Of a stretch of DNA of 64,000 nucleotides, positions 7,383-16,526 are shown in pieces. Under the pieces are notes generated by a model. That model was not told the origin of the DNA. It saw nothing but the letters and a program-made list of their open reading frames with translations, and did not search any database. The position numbers were made by a program, and so were the translations under genes. The stretch spans positions 1 to 64,000 of the forward strand of contig NZ_ML133536.1 of NCBI RefSeq assembly GCF_003985145.1, read 5' to 3'. Every line of letters begins with the position of its first letter. Position 1 is the stretch's first letter. The stretch is from Rhizobium anhuiense. Its GTDB lineage: Bacteria; Pseudomonadota; Alphaproteobacteria; Rhizobiales; Rhizobiaceae.

Positions 7383-8519
7383 TTGGTCGCTAGAAAAAAT
7401 GAAACGACGGCAAACGCGGTCGGCCGCGCCAGCTCAGGGAAAAAGCTGCTTAAGTGTTTCGAAGATCACCGGCATGTCTGGGTCTTCATGGAACTTGAGC
7501 GCGGCAATGTTCATCCCGTATCAATTGAACTCCTCGGCGAAGGCCGCAGACTAGCTGACAAACTGGGTGTCCAACTGGCCGGGGTAATCCTCGGTTCGTC
7601 TGAAGGCGTGGGCACCAAGCCTGCGATCGAAGAGGCCTTCGCTTACGGAGCTGATGTCGCCTATCTGGTAGAATCGCCCCTCCTCGACAACTATCGAAAC
7701 GCACCCTTCACCAAGGCTTTGACGGATCTGGTCACTACTCACAAACCAGAAATTCTCCTTCTCGGCGCGACCACGCTCGGCCGCGACCTAGCCGGTGCTG
7801 TAGCAACGACCTTACAAACAGGGCTTACGGCTGATTGCACCGAGCTGGATGTGGATGGAGATGGTTCACTCGCAGCAACGCGGCCAACTTTCGGCGGGTC
7901 CTTGTTGTGCACGATCTACACGCTGAACAGCCGGCCGCAAATGGCAACGGTGCGGTCCAGGGTCATGGCGACGCCGCAACGTGTGGATAAGCCAATCGGA
8001 CGCGTTATCCAACATCAACTCCTGATGGTTGAGGAGGAGATCGTCACCAAAGTCCTCGCGTTCCTTTGCAACAGTGGGTCTGAGCAATCCGATCTGGCCA
8101 ACTCCGACATTGTGGTTGGCGGCGGTCTCGGCCTCGGCACTGCAGGAAACCTGCAATACTTGAGAAACCTGGCAACGACGATCGGCGGGGGAGTCGGGTG
8201 CTCGCGCCCACTGGTCCAAAAAGGCTGGATGCCTGCTGATCGACAAATTGGTCAGTCCGGCCATACCATTAGACCCAAGCTCTACATCGCGGCGGGAATA
8301 TCTGGCGCGGTCCAGCATCGCGTTGGCGTCGAAGGAGCCGATCTGATTGTCGCTATCAACCTCGACCAGAACGCTCCGATCTTTGACTTCGCCCACATCG
8401 GCGTTGTCGCTTGCGCGCTGGAGTTCTTGCCGGCGTTGACAGAAGCTTTCGCCAAGCGAATGCCACCGCACAACTCTATCAAGGTTATGGACCGAGGAAG
8501 GCTAGATGACCAAGAGTAA
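7383..8519 (+). CDS. fixB: FixB, electron transfer flavoprotein alpha subunit
   Basis: 378 residues of the EtfA family. The N-terminal half carries the adenine-nucleotide-like domain (VWVFMELERGNVHPVSIELLGEG); the C-terminal half carries the FAD motifs, including GRVIQHQ, VVGGGLGLG, GQSGHTIRPKLYIAAGISG and AINLDQNAPIFDFAHIG. It forms the bifurcating flavin dimer with FixA. The start used is TTG 7383 with GAGGAG seven bases upstream; no better in-frame start is near. The gene overlaps fixC by 14 bases, indicating translational coupling. Confidence 0.96.
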   Translation: MVARKNETTANAVGRASSGKKLLKCFEDHRHVWVFMELERGNVHPVSIELLGEGRRLADKLGVQLAGVILGSSEGVGTKPAIEEAFAYGADVAYLVESPLLDNYRNAPFTKALTDLVTTHKPEILLLGATTLGRDLAGAVATTLQTGLTADCTELDVDGDGSLAATRPTFGGSLLCTIYTLNSRPQMATVRSRVMATPQRVDKPIGRVIQHQLLMVEEEIVTKVLAFLCNSGSEQSDLANSDIVVGGGLGLGTAGNLQYLRNLATTIGGGVGCSRPLVQKGWMPADRQIGQSGHTIRPKLYIAAGISGAVQHRVGVEGADLIVAINLDQNAPIFDFAHIGVVACALEFLPALTEAFAKRMPPHNSIKVMDRGRLDDQE

Positions 8520-9813
8520 GTTCGACGCGATCGTCATTGGTGCCGGGATGTCCGGTAACGCCGCAGCGTATTCGATGGCTAGTCGCGGTCTAAAAGTGCT
8601 GCAGCTGGAGCGCGGAGAACATTCGGGCTCTAAGAATGTTCAAGGGGCTATATTGTACGCCAACATGTTGGAGGCGATTATCCCAGAATTCCGCGATGAC
8701 GCCCCTCTTGAACGGCATCTGGTCGAGCAACGATTCTGGCTAATGGATGACTCGTCGCACACGGGCGTGCACTATCGCTCTGATGACTTCAATGAACTGA
8801 AGCCAAACCGTTATACGATCATCCGCGCCCAGTTTGACAAATGGTTCTCACGCAAGGTGCGCGAGGCGGGAGGCACAGTCCTTTGTGAAACGACAGCGAC
8901 CAGACTCGCTTGGGACCTGAACGGTAAAGTAATAGGCGTTCACACGGACCGAGAGGGCGGTGTGATCCTCGCGGACGTAGTCGTCCTTGCTGAGGGCGTG
9001 AACGGACTGCTTGGAACACGAGCCGGGTTACGCGATATGCCGAAGCCGGAAAACGTGGCACTCGCTGTCAAGGAAATGCATTTCATGCCGGAAGAGGTCA
9101 TCGCAGAGCGCTTCGGCCTCAACGGTAGCGAAGGCTGTGTGATCGAAGCCGGCGGCACGATCTCACGCGGAATGGCCGGACTGGGCTTCGTTTATACCAA
9201 CAAGGAGTCGATCTCGGTGGGGATCGGCTGCCTCGTCTCCGGTTTAGCAGAAGGCATGGAAAATCCGTACCGCCTTCTTGACGCCTTCAAGCGACATCCC
9301 TCGATCCGACCATTACTGGCCGGATCAGAGATAAAAGAATACGCCGCGCATCTTATTCCCGAAGGGGGCTTCAAGGCAATCCCGCAACTCTTTGGCGACG
9401 GGTGGGTGGTCGTGGGCGATGCGGCGCAACTAAACAATGCCGTGCATAGGGAGGGATCAAACCTCGCGATGACATCAGGCCTCATGGCCGGCGAAGCGAT
9501 CTCTCAGATAAAGAGCCGTGGCGGCTTGATGACGAAGCGCAATCTCTCTCTCTATAAGGGCATGCTGGATAAGTCGTTCGTCATGAAAGACCTGATCAAA
9601 CACAAAGATCTTCCAAGCCTCCTCCACACCGACAGTCACAATTTTTTCATGACCTATCCAACGCTTATATCACAGGCAGCGCAAAATTTTGTGCGTGTCG
9701 ACGGTGCACCTAAAATCAACAGGGAGAAGGCTACAGCTGCCTCCTTTGTCAAGGCACGATCCCGTTGGGGGTTGATCAGCGACGCGGTCCGCTCCGCCGC
9801 ATCTTGGCGTTAA
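8506..9813 (+). CDS. fixC: FixC, ETF-quinone oxidoreductase-like flavoprotein
   Basis: 435 residues of the ETF:quinone oxidoreductase family. The FAD-binding dinucleotide motif AIVIGAGMSGNAAAYSMA is at about 8-25, the GD motif DGWVVVGDAAQLNNAVHREG around 300-320, and VVLAEGVNG in the middle. FixC takes electrons from FixAB and passes them, with FixX, to the quinone pool at the membrane, letting the other branch reduce ferredoxin for nitrogenase. It starts within the end of fixB and is followed 11 bases later by fixX. Confidence 0.97.
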   Translation: MTKSKFDAIVIGAGMSGNAAAYSMASRGLKVLQLERGEHSGSKNVQGAILYANMLEAIIPEFRDDAPLERHLVEQRFWLMDDSSHTGVHYRSDDFNELKPNRYTIIRAQFDKWFSRKVREAGGTVLCETTATRLAWDLNGKVIGVHTDREGGVILADVVVLAEGVNGLLGTRAGLRDMPKPENVALAVKEMHFMPEEVIAERFGLNGSEGCVIEAGGTISRGMAGLGFVYTNKESISVGIGCLVSGLAEGMENPYRLLDAFKRHPSIRPLLAGSEIKEYAAHLIPEGGFKAIPQLFGDGWVVVGDAAQLNNAVHREGSNLAMTSGLMAGEAISQIKSRGGLMTKRNLSLYKGMLDKSFVMKDLIKHKDLPSLLHTDSHNFFMTYPTLISQAAQNFVRVDGAPKINREKATAASFVKARSRWGLISDAVRSAASWR

Positions 9814-9824
9814 AGGAAAATTCG

Positions 9825-10121
9825 ATGAAGGCGACCATCATTGAGCGCATTGAGGACAAGCTGTACCAAAACCGATATCTCGTCGACACTGGACGTCCGC
9901 ATATCACAGTGCGACCGCACCGGTCGCCAAGCCCGAACCTGCTCGCCTTGACGCAAGTCTGTCCGGCCAAATGCTACGAAGTGAACGAAATTGGTCAGGT
10001 GGCGATTGTTTCCGATGGCTGTTTGGAATGCGGCACATGCAGAGTGCTATGCGAAGCGAGTGGCGACATCAAATGGAATTATCCCCGGGGCGGGTTCGGG
10101 GTCCTCTTCAAATTTGGATGA
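9825..10121 (+). CDS. fixX: FixX, ferredoxin-like protein
   Basis: 98 residues, the usual size for FixX. A cysteine pattern of the 4Fe-4S type is visible: QVCPAKCYE followed by DGCLECGTCRVLCEA, and the protein ends in the family signature WNYPRGGFGV. It partners FixC in the quinone-reducing branch of the Fix complex. ATG 9825 is chosen because it follows AAAGGAAAA and gives the standard N-terminus; longer frames only read back into fixC. Confidence 0.95.
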   Translation: MKATIIERIEDKLYQNRYLVDTGRPHITVRPHRSPSPNLLALTQVCPAKCYEVNEIGQVAIVSDGCLECGTCRVLCEASGDIKWNYPRGGFGVLFKFG

Positions 10122-10253
10122 GGAGTCCCTACCTCCGCCGGAATAGCAGCGACCGATCCAGCTGCATTAGCGGCGGCGATTGAGTGTGCATCCACTCATC
10201 ACCTTTCGAAAGGCAATTTTCTATGCCGCCGGAACACGTATTTTTAACTTAGG

Positions 10254-10271
10254 AATATGCGTTAGCATATT
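10254..10271. repeat. Inverted repeat in the nifA leader
   Basis: AATATGC and GCATATT form a perfect 7-base dyad separated by GTTA, 46 bases upstream of the nifA start. There is no following T-run, so it is more likely an operator or RNA hairpin than a strong terminator. It lies in the 196-base space between fixX and nifA. Confidence 0.6.
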
Positions 10272-10317
10272 TCGCGCACCAGGGTAAAAAGCAGTGCACC
10301 CTCCCCTGTTTGTAGGC

Positions 10318-11877
10318 ATGATTAAACCAGAGGCGCGGCTCCATATACTCTACGACATATCCAAAGAGCTCATCTCTTCTTTTCCTCTAGACAACGTACT
10401 GAAGGCTGCGATGAACGCCCTCGTCAAGCATCTGCAATTGCGCGATGGCGGAATCGTGATTCACGGCGCCGGAGGAGAGCCCTGGATAAACGTGCGGGCT
10501 CCCATTGGGCACGACGTTCGCTCGCGTTCTCTTACGACTGAACACGCGGACGCAATAAATCGTGTCATCACTAGCGGTGAGAAGCACTTTGGGAAAAATT
10601 CTGCCGTTCTCCCCGTTAAAGTAAACCGGAAAGCAATTGGCGCATTGTGGATTGATTTCGCGCAGAAAAGCGGAGATGAGGACGAAGCCCTTCTGGCAAT
10701 GATTGCCGTCCTGATCGGCTTAACCTGCCAGCGCTATCGCGAATTGTGCAGCGATGGCGGCGCAGTCGCCGAGGAACAACAAGCAGGACAGATTCCGAAA
10801 ATCAATTCCAAGCCTCAACCCACCCAGCTCGATAAAATCGACTGGATCGTTGGGGAGAGCCCCGCGCTCAAGAGGGTATTAGCTACCACCAATATCGTGG
10901 CGGCGACGAACTCCGCGGTGCTCTTGAGAGGAGAGAGCGGCACTGGCAAGGAATGCTTTGCAAGAGCAATACACGCGTTATCGATACGGAAAAGCAAGGC
11001 GTTTATTAAGTTGAATTGCGCCGCGCTGTCGGAAACCGTTCTGGAATCCGAATTGTTTGGCCATGAGAAGGGTGCTTTCACCGGCGCTCTCCTTCAACGA
11101 GCTGGACGCTTCGAACTGGCCAATGGCGGAACGCTGTTGCTTGATGAAATTGGCGATGTATCACCACAATTCCAGGCGAAGTTATTGCGCGTGTTACAGG
11201 AAGGCGAATTCGAACGTCTCGGCGGAACGAAGACATTGAAAGTAGACGTCCGAGTTATATGCGCCACCAACAAAAACCTTGAAGTGGCCGTCCTTCGAGG
11301 GGAGTTCAGAGCCGACCTCTATTACCGGATCAATGTGGTGCCCATCATTTTGCCGCCGCTTCGGCAGCGCGACGGAGACATTTCGCTTCTAGCGCAAGTG
11401 TTTCTCGAGCAATTCAACAAGGCAAATGATCGAGATCTCGACTTCGCGCCGTCGGCAATAGACATTTTGTCGAAATGCGCCTTTCCCGGCAATGTTCGTG
11501 AGCTGGACAATTGCGTACAAAGGACCGCTACTCTCGCCAGTTCAAATACGATCGCTTCATCAGATTTTGCCTGTCAGCAAGACCAGTGTTCTTCGGCGCT
11601 CCTCTGGAAAGACGCCCACGACGGTATTGGCAACGACGCGGTGCATCGTCTCAACCCACGAGATGCAACGTTAGGCGGACTGGGGGCCAACGCAGGTACT
11701 CTCACGGGTTCCGCAGCCACAGTGGAGGCACCCGGTCTCACTGAGCGTGATCGGCTGATCAATGCAATGGTGAAGGCTGGTTGGGTACAGGCCAAGGCGG
11801 CTCGTATACTAGGGAAAACGCCGCGGCAGGTGGGCTATGCGCTGCGCCGGTTTGGTATCGATGTGATCAAAGAGTGA
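10318..11877 (+). CDS. nifA: NifA, sigma54-dependent activator of nitrogen fixation genes
   Basis: 519 residues. An N-terminal GAF domain (about 1-160) is followed by the AAA+ domain with Walker A GESGTGKE (205-212) and the sigma54-contacting GAFTGA loop (252-257). The linker holds the rhizobial oxygen-sensing cysteines in the exact pattern C-X11-C-X19-C-X4-C (387, 399, 419, 424). A helix-turn-helix lies near the C-terminus (AKAARILGKTPRQVGYALRR). ATG 10318 gives the known R. leguminosarum length and N-terminus (MIKPEARLHILYDISKEL); an in-frame GTG at 10294 would add eight residues. It follows fixX and probably receives read-through from the fix promoter, so NifA would reinforce its own expression. 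It is expected to act at TGT-N10-ACA sites such as 4656 and 5226. Confidence 0.97.
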   Translation: MIKPEARLHILYDISKELISSFPLDNVLKAAMNALVKHLQLRDGGIVIHGAGGEPWINVRAPIGHDVRSRSLTTEHADAINRVITSGEKHFGKNSAVLPVKVNRKAIGALWIDFAQKSGDEDEALLAMIAVLIGLTCQRYRELCSDGGAVAEEQQAGQIPKINSKPQPTQLDKIDWIVGESPALKRVLATTNIVAATNSAVLLRGESGTGKECFARAIHALSIRKSKAFIKLNCAALSETVLESELFGHEKGAFTGALLQRAGRFELANGGTLLLDEIGDVSPQFQAKLLRVLQEGEFERLGGTKTLKVDVRVICATNKNLEVAVLRGEFRADLYYRINVVPIILPPLRQRDGDISLLAQVFLEQFNKANDRDLDFAPSAIDILSKCAFPGNVRELDNCVQRTATLASSNTIASSDFACQQDQCSSALLWKDAHDGIGNDAVHRLNPRDATLGGLGANAGTLTGSAATVEAPGLTERDRLINAMVKAGWVQAKAARILGKTPRQVGYALRRFGIDVIKE

Positions 11878-12032
11878 AGGTGAGCGATGTCAAGAGCATC
11901 GTAAGCTTTGGTTGCCGGAGAAGCGACTTCGGGCGCAATCCTGCCTTGATTGCTACAAAACATCTCCGACAGCGAGCGCGGAAACGGGCGGTAAAGGCGA
12001 CATAAGCGCTTAAACAGCAATGTCTCGTCGAC

Positions 12033-12048
12033 CGGAATCGATCTTGCT
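12033..12048 (+). promoter_or_regulatory. Possible -24/-12 element before nifB
   Basis: CGGAATCGATCTTGCT keeps GG-N10-GC and a perfect TTGCT -12 half, but its -24 half is poor. It lies 40 bases upstream of the nifB start. I found no clean TGT-N10-ACA site in the 210-base nifA-nifB gap, so read-through from nifA may be the main source of nifB mRNA. Confidence 0.3.
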
Positions 12049-12087
12049 TTTGGAGGTTTAACCTTTCCTAGCCAATGGAACAATGCG

Positions 12088-13575
12088 ATGTCGGAACCGG
12101 AAATAGAGGTCGGGATGACCAGCAGCGCCCCCTTCGACCGGGCGCCGATGGCGCCCGCTATGCGCGGCGGCCGCGCATCTTCGTCCTATGACCTTTCGGT
12201 GACGGATGACATGGATGCGCGGATCTGGGAGAGAATCAAAGACCATCCCTGCTTTTCAGAGCAAGCCCATCACTATTTTGCTCGCATGCATGTCGCGGTC
12301 GCACCTGCCTGCAACATCCAGTGCAACTACTGCAATCGCAAATATGACTGCACCAACGAAAGCCGTCCCGGGGTCGCATCAGTCAAGCTAACTCCCGACC
12401 AGGCACTACGCAAGGTGATTGCCGTCGCCAGCAAAGTGCCGGAGCTTTCCGTAATCGGCATTGCCGGACCGGGCGACGCTTGTTACGACTGGAAGAAAAC
12501 AGTAGCGACGTTTGAAGGCGTTGCCAGAGAAATACCTGACATCAAACTATGCATTTCTACGAATGGATTGGCGCTTCCGGACCATGTCGATGAGCTAGCT
12601 GACATGAACGTCGATCACGTGACGATCACCATCAACATGGTGGATCCGGAAGTCGGGGCGAAGATCTATCCATGGATACTCCACGGTCATCGTCGATACA
12701 CTGGGATAGAAGGTGCCAGGATCCTTCACGAGCGCCAAATGTTGGGTTTGGAAATGCTGACCGAACGCGGCATCCTCACCAAAATCAATTCGGTTATGAT
12801 TCCAGGCGTCAATGACACGCACCTCGTGGAAGTTAACCAATGGATCAGAGACCGCGGGGCATTCATGCACAATGTTGTGCCCCTGATTTCAAAGCATTCG
12901 CATGGTACTTATTACGGTCTCACGGGTCAGCGTTGCCCGGAGCAGTTCGAACTAAAGGCACTTCAAGACTGTCTCGATGGTAACGTTAAGCTTATGCGCC
13001 ACTGCCAACAGTGCCGGGCCGACGCCATCGGTTTGCTGGGCGATGATCGTGAGCGAGAGTTTGCCCTCGACCAAATCTCCACCAAAGCTGGATACGATGC
13101 CAACAAGCGCGAGGTATATCGGAAGCTGGTCGAGCATGAGCGAGAGGATCAATTTGCAGCAAAATTGGACGCGAACAAAGCAGTCAAGTCACTGGGTTCG
13201 TCGGGAACTCTTGTCGTTGCCGTGGCGACTAAAGGTGGCGGCCGGATCAACGAACATTTCGGTCAGGTAAGAGAACTCCAATTGTATGCCGTCTCTCGAA
13301 AAGGGATCAACTTGGTGGGACACCGTAAGGTTCTGCCATATTGCTTGGGTGGCGTAGGCGAGGAGAGCGCTCTGGATCAAATCATCGTTGCACTCGACGG
13401 TATCGATATTCTGCTCTCTGCCAAAATTGGCGATGGACCAAAGAAGCGGTTGGCAAAAGCTGGCGTGCGAGCAACGGACGCATTTGCCTATGCTTACATC
13501 GAGACTGCGATCGGCGCGCTGTACATCGCCGAGTTTGACCGCAAGCCGTCGATGCCGACGGCGTTACCCCTCTGA
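12088..13575 (+). CDS. nifB: NifB, radical SAM protein for FeMo-cofactor synthesis
   Basis: 495 residues. The radical SAM cluster motif CNIQCNYC has cysteines at about 75, 79 and 82, followed by the family segment NRKYDCTNESRPGV. The C-terminal part (from about 375: LVVAVATKGGGRINEHFG) is the NifX-like domain of longer NifB proteins. NifB fuses two 4Fe-4S clusters and inserts carbide to make NifB-co, the FeMo-cofactor precursor. Start ATG 12088 is used; an in-frame ATG at 12115 with GAGG upstream is an alternative. It is followed 19 bases later by fdxN. Confidence 0.96.
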   Translation: MSEPEIEVGMTSSAPFDRAPMAPAMRGGRASSSYDLSVTDDMDARIWERIKDHPCFSEQAHHYFARMHVAVAPACNIQCNYCNRKYDCTNESRPGVASVKLTPDQALRKVIAVASKVPELSVIGIAGPGDACYDWKKTVATFEGVAREIPDIKLCISTNGLALPDHVDELADMNVDHVTITINMVDPEVGAKIYPWILHGHRRYTGIEGARILHERQMLGLEMLTERGILTKINSVMIPGVNDTHLVEVNQWIRDRGAFMHNVVPLISKHSHGTYYGLTGQRCPEQFELKALQDCLDGNVKLMRHCQQCRADAIGLLGDDREREFALDQISTKAGYDANKREVYRKLVEHEREDQFAAKLDANKAVKSLGSSGTLVVAVATKGGGRINEHFGQVRELQLYAVSRKGINLVGHRKVLPYCLGGVGEESALDQIIVALDGIDILLSAKIGDGPKKRLAKAGVRATDAFAYAYIETAIGALYIAEFDRKPSMPTALPL

Positions 13576-13594
13576 CTGACTCAGGAGTTGAAAC

Positions 13595-13789
13595 ATGGCT
13601 TATAAGATCATTGCATCCCAGTGCACCCAGTGCGGCTCTTGCGAATTTGCATGTCCCTCAGATGCGATCAGTTTCAAAGGTGAAGGATATGTTGTGGATT
13701 CAAAAAAATGTACCGAGTGCAAGGGTGAGTTTGACACGCAACAATGCGCTTCGGTGTGTCCGATGCCAAAGACCTGCGTCCCTGCTTGA
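13595..13789 (+). CDS. fdxN: FdxN, 2[4Fe-4S] ferredoxin
   Basis: 64 residues with two cysteine clusters: CTQCGSCEFACP near residues 9-20, and a second set with an insertion (CTECKGEFDTQQCASVCP), typical of nitrogen-fixation ferredoxins. It is cotranscribed with nifB, is needed with it in several rhizobia, and probably supplies electrons for NifB clusters or nitrogenase. CAGGAG lies eight bases before ATG 13595. Confidence 0.95.
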   Translation: MAYKIIASQCTQCGSCEFACPSDAISFKGEGYVVDSKKCTECKGEFDTQQCASVCPMPKTCVPA

Positions 13790-14007
13790 TCGCCACCGAC
13801 TAAAGCGCGAAAAATGAGACGAGCGGGCGAACATGCGGTTAGAAAATTGCGTACTACCGGTATCACATCCAGTGAGCGGATTCCGCCCAAATCTGATGTA
13901 GAGCCATAACGGAGGTATCGGCCTGGGGATATTTCCAACCAGAATAATGGGCTTTGATAACGCTCGACTTTGAAAGCTCCCAAAGCAGCCAGCGAGAAGG
14001 AACATGC
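13790..14007. other. fdxN-nifT spacer
   Basis: 218 bases between fdxN and nifT. In related rhizobia nifZ occupies this place; here I see no intact nifZ, only a short frame with several stops. The ribosome-binding site GAGAAGG for nifT lies at its end. Confidence 0.4.
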
Positions 14008-14214
14008 ATGAGAGTGACAATCAGCAGAACTGACGTCGGCTTATCGGCCTATATTCACAAGAAAGACCTCGAGGAACCGATCATCTCGGTTGAGCACAAA
14101 AGCCTATGGGGCGGCTTTATTCTGCTGAAAAACGGATGGCAGATTGCTCTTCCCGACCTGTCGCAGAACAGGCGCCTGCCCGTCACTGTCGATGCGAGGA
14201 GGCTATCCAGTTAG
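14008..14214 (+). CDS. nifT: NifT/FixU family protein
   Basis: 68 residues matching the small NifT/FixU family: MRVTISR at the start, LSAYIHKKDLEEPIISVE, then LWGGFILLKNGWQIALPDL. Its biochemical role is unknown, though it regularly sits in nifB-fdxN or nifW-type operons. ATG 14008 is chosen over an upstream in-frame start at 13954 because GAGAAGG lies seven bases before it and it gives the family N-terminus. Confidence 0.92.
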   Translation: MRVTISRTDVGLSAYIHKKDLEEPIISVEHKSLWGGFILLKNGWQIALPDLSQNRRLPVTVDARRLSS

Positions 14215-14349
14215 AGTGCGTGCGCCGGTCGATAGACGAAGTGCAAAGCGCAAGCAGTTCATACGCCCCATCGAGAGCATCCATCCTTTGCCGGTCCGTT
14301 GAAGACGACGATTGGCAAAAGATTGCCCGTATATCAGGAGGAATCCGAC

Positions 14350-15402
14350 ATGACCCAACTCAACGAAACAACGCTTAAGGAGCTCGTGGACCGCATCTTT
14401 GGCGACCTTGGTGGTGCATTCAGCGTGCCGCTGGTGCGGATCGGCGATGACCTTGGCCTCTACAAGACGCTGAAGGCGATCGGACCCGCGACGGCCGAGG
14501 AGGTTGCCGTGGCCGCGGGATGCACGCCTCGCTATGTGCGCGAGTGGTTGGCAGCGCAGGCGGCTTCGGGCTATGTGCATTACGAGAATGGCCGGTTCTC
14601 GCTCACGCCCGAGCAGGCCTACGTGTTTGCTGAACCCGACAGCCCGGTCAACCTGATTGGCGCCTTCGATACGGCTGCCGCCATGGTCGGAAATCAGGCG
14701 AAGGTGCAGTCTGCCTTCAAGACAGGTGAAGGCGTTGCCTGGGGTGACCAGGCTGGCTGCATGTTCTGCGCTGTCGCGCGGCTGTTCCGCCCTGGTTACG
14801 TCAATGCGCTGGTCCAGGAGTGGCTGCCGGCGCTCGATGGCGTGAACGCCAAGTTGAAATCGGGTGCAACGGTCGCCGACGTCGGATGCGGGCACGGGGT
14901 ATCAACGGTTCTGATGGCGCAGGCCTTTCCCAAATCCCAGTTCACGGGTTACGACTTTCATTTGGGCTCGATCGCGGCTGCGAAAGCGCACGCTGAAGCG
15001 CACGGTTTGACGAACGTGCAGTTTGAGGTGGGCCGCGCGCAGGACTTCGACGGTAGCGACTTCGATCTGATCACCTGCTTCGACTGCCTACACGACATGG
15101 GCGACCCGGAAGCCGCGGCGTCTCATATCAAAAAAGCACTGAAGGAAGGCGGCACCTGGATGGTCGTCGAGCCTTTGGCGGGAGACACGCTTGAGGAGAA
15201 TATCAACCCGGTCGGGCGGCTCTACTACTCCGCCTCGACGATGATCTGCGTTCCCACCTCCCTGGCGCAGGAGACGGGATTAGCACTTGGCGCTCAGGCG
15301 GGAGAGAAGCGATTGACGGAGGTGATCCGGTCAGGCGGGTTCACACATGTCAGACGAGCAGCCCAGACGCCGCTGAACATGGTGCTCGAAGCAACTTGGT
15401 GA
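14350..15402 (+). CDS. SAM-dependent class I methyltransferase
   Basis: 350 residues. An N-terminal winged-helix-like part (about 10-95: IGDDLGLYKTLK, CTPRYVREWLAA, FSLTPEQAYVF) precedes a class I methyltransferase domain with motif I VADVGCGHGVS (about 175-185), ITCFDCLHDMG (motif IV region) and LKEGGTWMVVEPL. This layout matches Rv2258c-type methyltransferases, whose substrates are mostly unknown. ATG 14350 follows AGGAGG. It lies 135 bases after nifT on the same strand and converges with nodJ. Its codon use looks more GC-rich than that of the fix and nod genes, so it may be a later arrival. Confidence 0.85.
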   Translation: MTQLNETTLKELVDRIFGDLGGAFSVPLVRIGDDLGLYKTLKAIGPATAEEVAVAAGCTPRYVREWLAAQAASGYVHYENGRFSLTPEQAYVFAEPDSPVNLIGAFDTAAAMVGNQAKVQSAFKTGEGVAWGDQAGCMFCAVARLFRPGYVNALVQEWLPALDGVNAKLKSGATVADVGCGHGVSTVLMAQAFPKSQFTGYDFHLGSIAAAKAHAEAHGLTNVQFEVGRAQDFDGSDFDLITCFDCLHDMGDPEAAASHIKKALKEGGTWMVVEPLAGDTLEENINPVGRLYYSASTMICVPTSLAQETGLALGAQAGEKRLTEVIRSGGFTHVRRAAQTPLNMVLEATW

Positions 15403-15745
15403 GAAGGAGTGGTGCATCCGGGACATGCCAGATGGGGCGGGCTCTCGGCGCACACGTGACGTTGAAGGCGGCTAGCACTTGAATTTGGACCGTTTTGCGC
15501 TTGAGGGCAGATCCGGTCGCCGCTCTTCAACTCCCTGCTGCACGAGCGAGACAGCGGCGATACCCGCACTGACCGCACGCAATGTGTCGGCACCCTTGAC
15601 GGCAGCCTTTCCTCACCGTCATCACAAGGCCAGTCGCTTACCAGGAGACGCGCCGTCGCCTGGCCTCCATACGACTTGCGAGATGCCGGGCCAAGCAAAG
15701 CAAACCGACCGGATTGATTCTGATGATGATGTGAAGCAGCATCCG
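15403..15745. other. Spacer between the convergent methyltransferase gene and nodJ
   Basis: 343 bases with only short frames on either strand that look like chance. I see no clear terminator with a T-run and no recognisable gene remnant. Confidence 0.4.
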
Positions 15746-16525
15746 TCACCGCATTAGTCGCCGCCGAAGCAATGCGGTCGACACGAGGAATGGTACGACT
15801 ATGTAGATGCAGAGAACGCCGATATGCAGGGAGACATTGGCGATTGGTTGGCCCAGCATCGTCGGGCGGATAACATCTATCGAATGTGCCAAGGGCAAGA
15901 AGGCGGCTATCTGTTGGAATGCTACGGGCAACTGGTCTACGGGAAAGACTGCGCCTGACAAAAACAACATCGGTGTGATGACCAGCGTTTGATAAAATAT
16001 GAAATAATCGTAGCTGGGCGCGAGGGCCGTGACGACCATTCCAAGGCTCGCAAAGGCTAAGCCCGTGATGGCGATGACCGGAAGAGCGTAGAGAAGAGCC
16101 AGCCAGTGAGTGTATCCCAACATGGCGGCGACGATACCAATACCGGTGCCTGCGAGCGACGCCTTGGTTGCCGCCCACGCCATTTCCCCAACGACGATAT
16201 CCCCCAGCCTGAGCTGCGTGTATAACATTGCTTCCCAGGTGCGCTGGCCCTCCATTCGGCCAAAGGCCGCATAGATAGTCTCGAAGGTTGCAGCAGTCAT
16301 CGCGCTTGTCGCGATCATTCCAGCCGCCAAAAAAGCAGTGTACGATACGCCGTCAACGCGCCCCACCATCACTCCCAATCCAGCGCCGAGCCCGAATAGA
16401 TATATAATGGGATCGGCTAGATTTCCCAGAATGGATGCCAACGCCGCTTTTTTCCAAGCCAAATAGTTCCGGCGCCAAACTGCGAGCCAATTTAAACCGC
16501 CGGCGGATAATGCTGCTACGCTCAT
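15746..16525 (-). CDS. nodJ: NodJ, Nod-factor ABC exporter permease
   Basis: 259 residues of the ABC-2 permease family, with about six hydrophobic segments (for example YTAFLAAGMIATSAMTA, VIAITGLAFASLGMVVTAL, LVITPMLFLSGAVFPVDQLP, IGVLCIYIVVPFLVSTALL). With the ATPase NodI it exports lipochitooligosaccharide Nod factors across the inner membrane. Its start lies one base after the nodI stop, so the two are coupled. It is the last gene of the nodABCIJ operon. Confidence 0.97.
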   Translation of the reverse strand: MSVAALSAGGLNWLAVWRRNYLAWKKAALASILGNLADPIIYLFGLGAGLGVMVGRVDGVSYTAFLAAGMIATSAMTAATFETIYAAFGRMEGQRTWEAMLYTQLRLGDIVVGEMAWAATKASLAGTGIGIVAAMLGYTHWLALLYALPVIAITGLAFASLGMVVTALAPSYDYFIFYQTLVITPMLFLSGAVFPVDQLPVAFQQIAAFLPLAHSIDVIRPTMLGQPIANVSLHIGVLCIYIVVPFLVSTALLRRRLMR

Positions 16526-16526
16526 T

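Noticed and set aside
13800..14000. Possible nifZ remnant between fdxN and nifT
   Set aside because: The short frames show at most a vague R/K-rich start and have stops; nothing matches nifZ with confidence.
14314..14328. -24/-12-like GG..GC before the methyltransferase
   Set aside because: GG and GC are separated by nine bases, not ten, and no NifA site is present.
15479..16178. Long frames on both strands over and below nodJ
   Set aside because: They overlap nodJ in the wrong frame and show only arginine/serine-rich shadow sequence.
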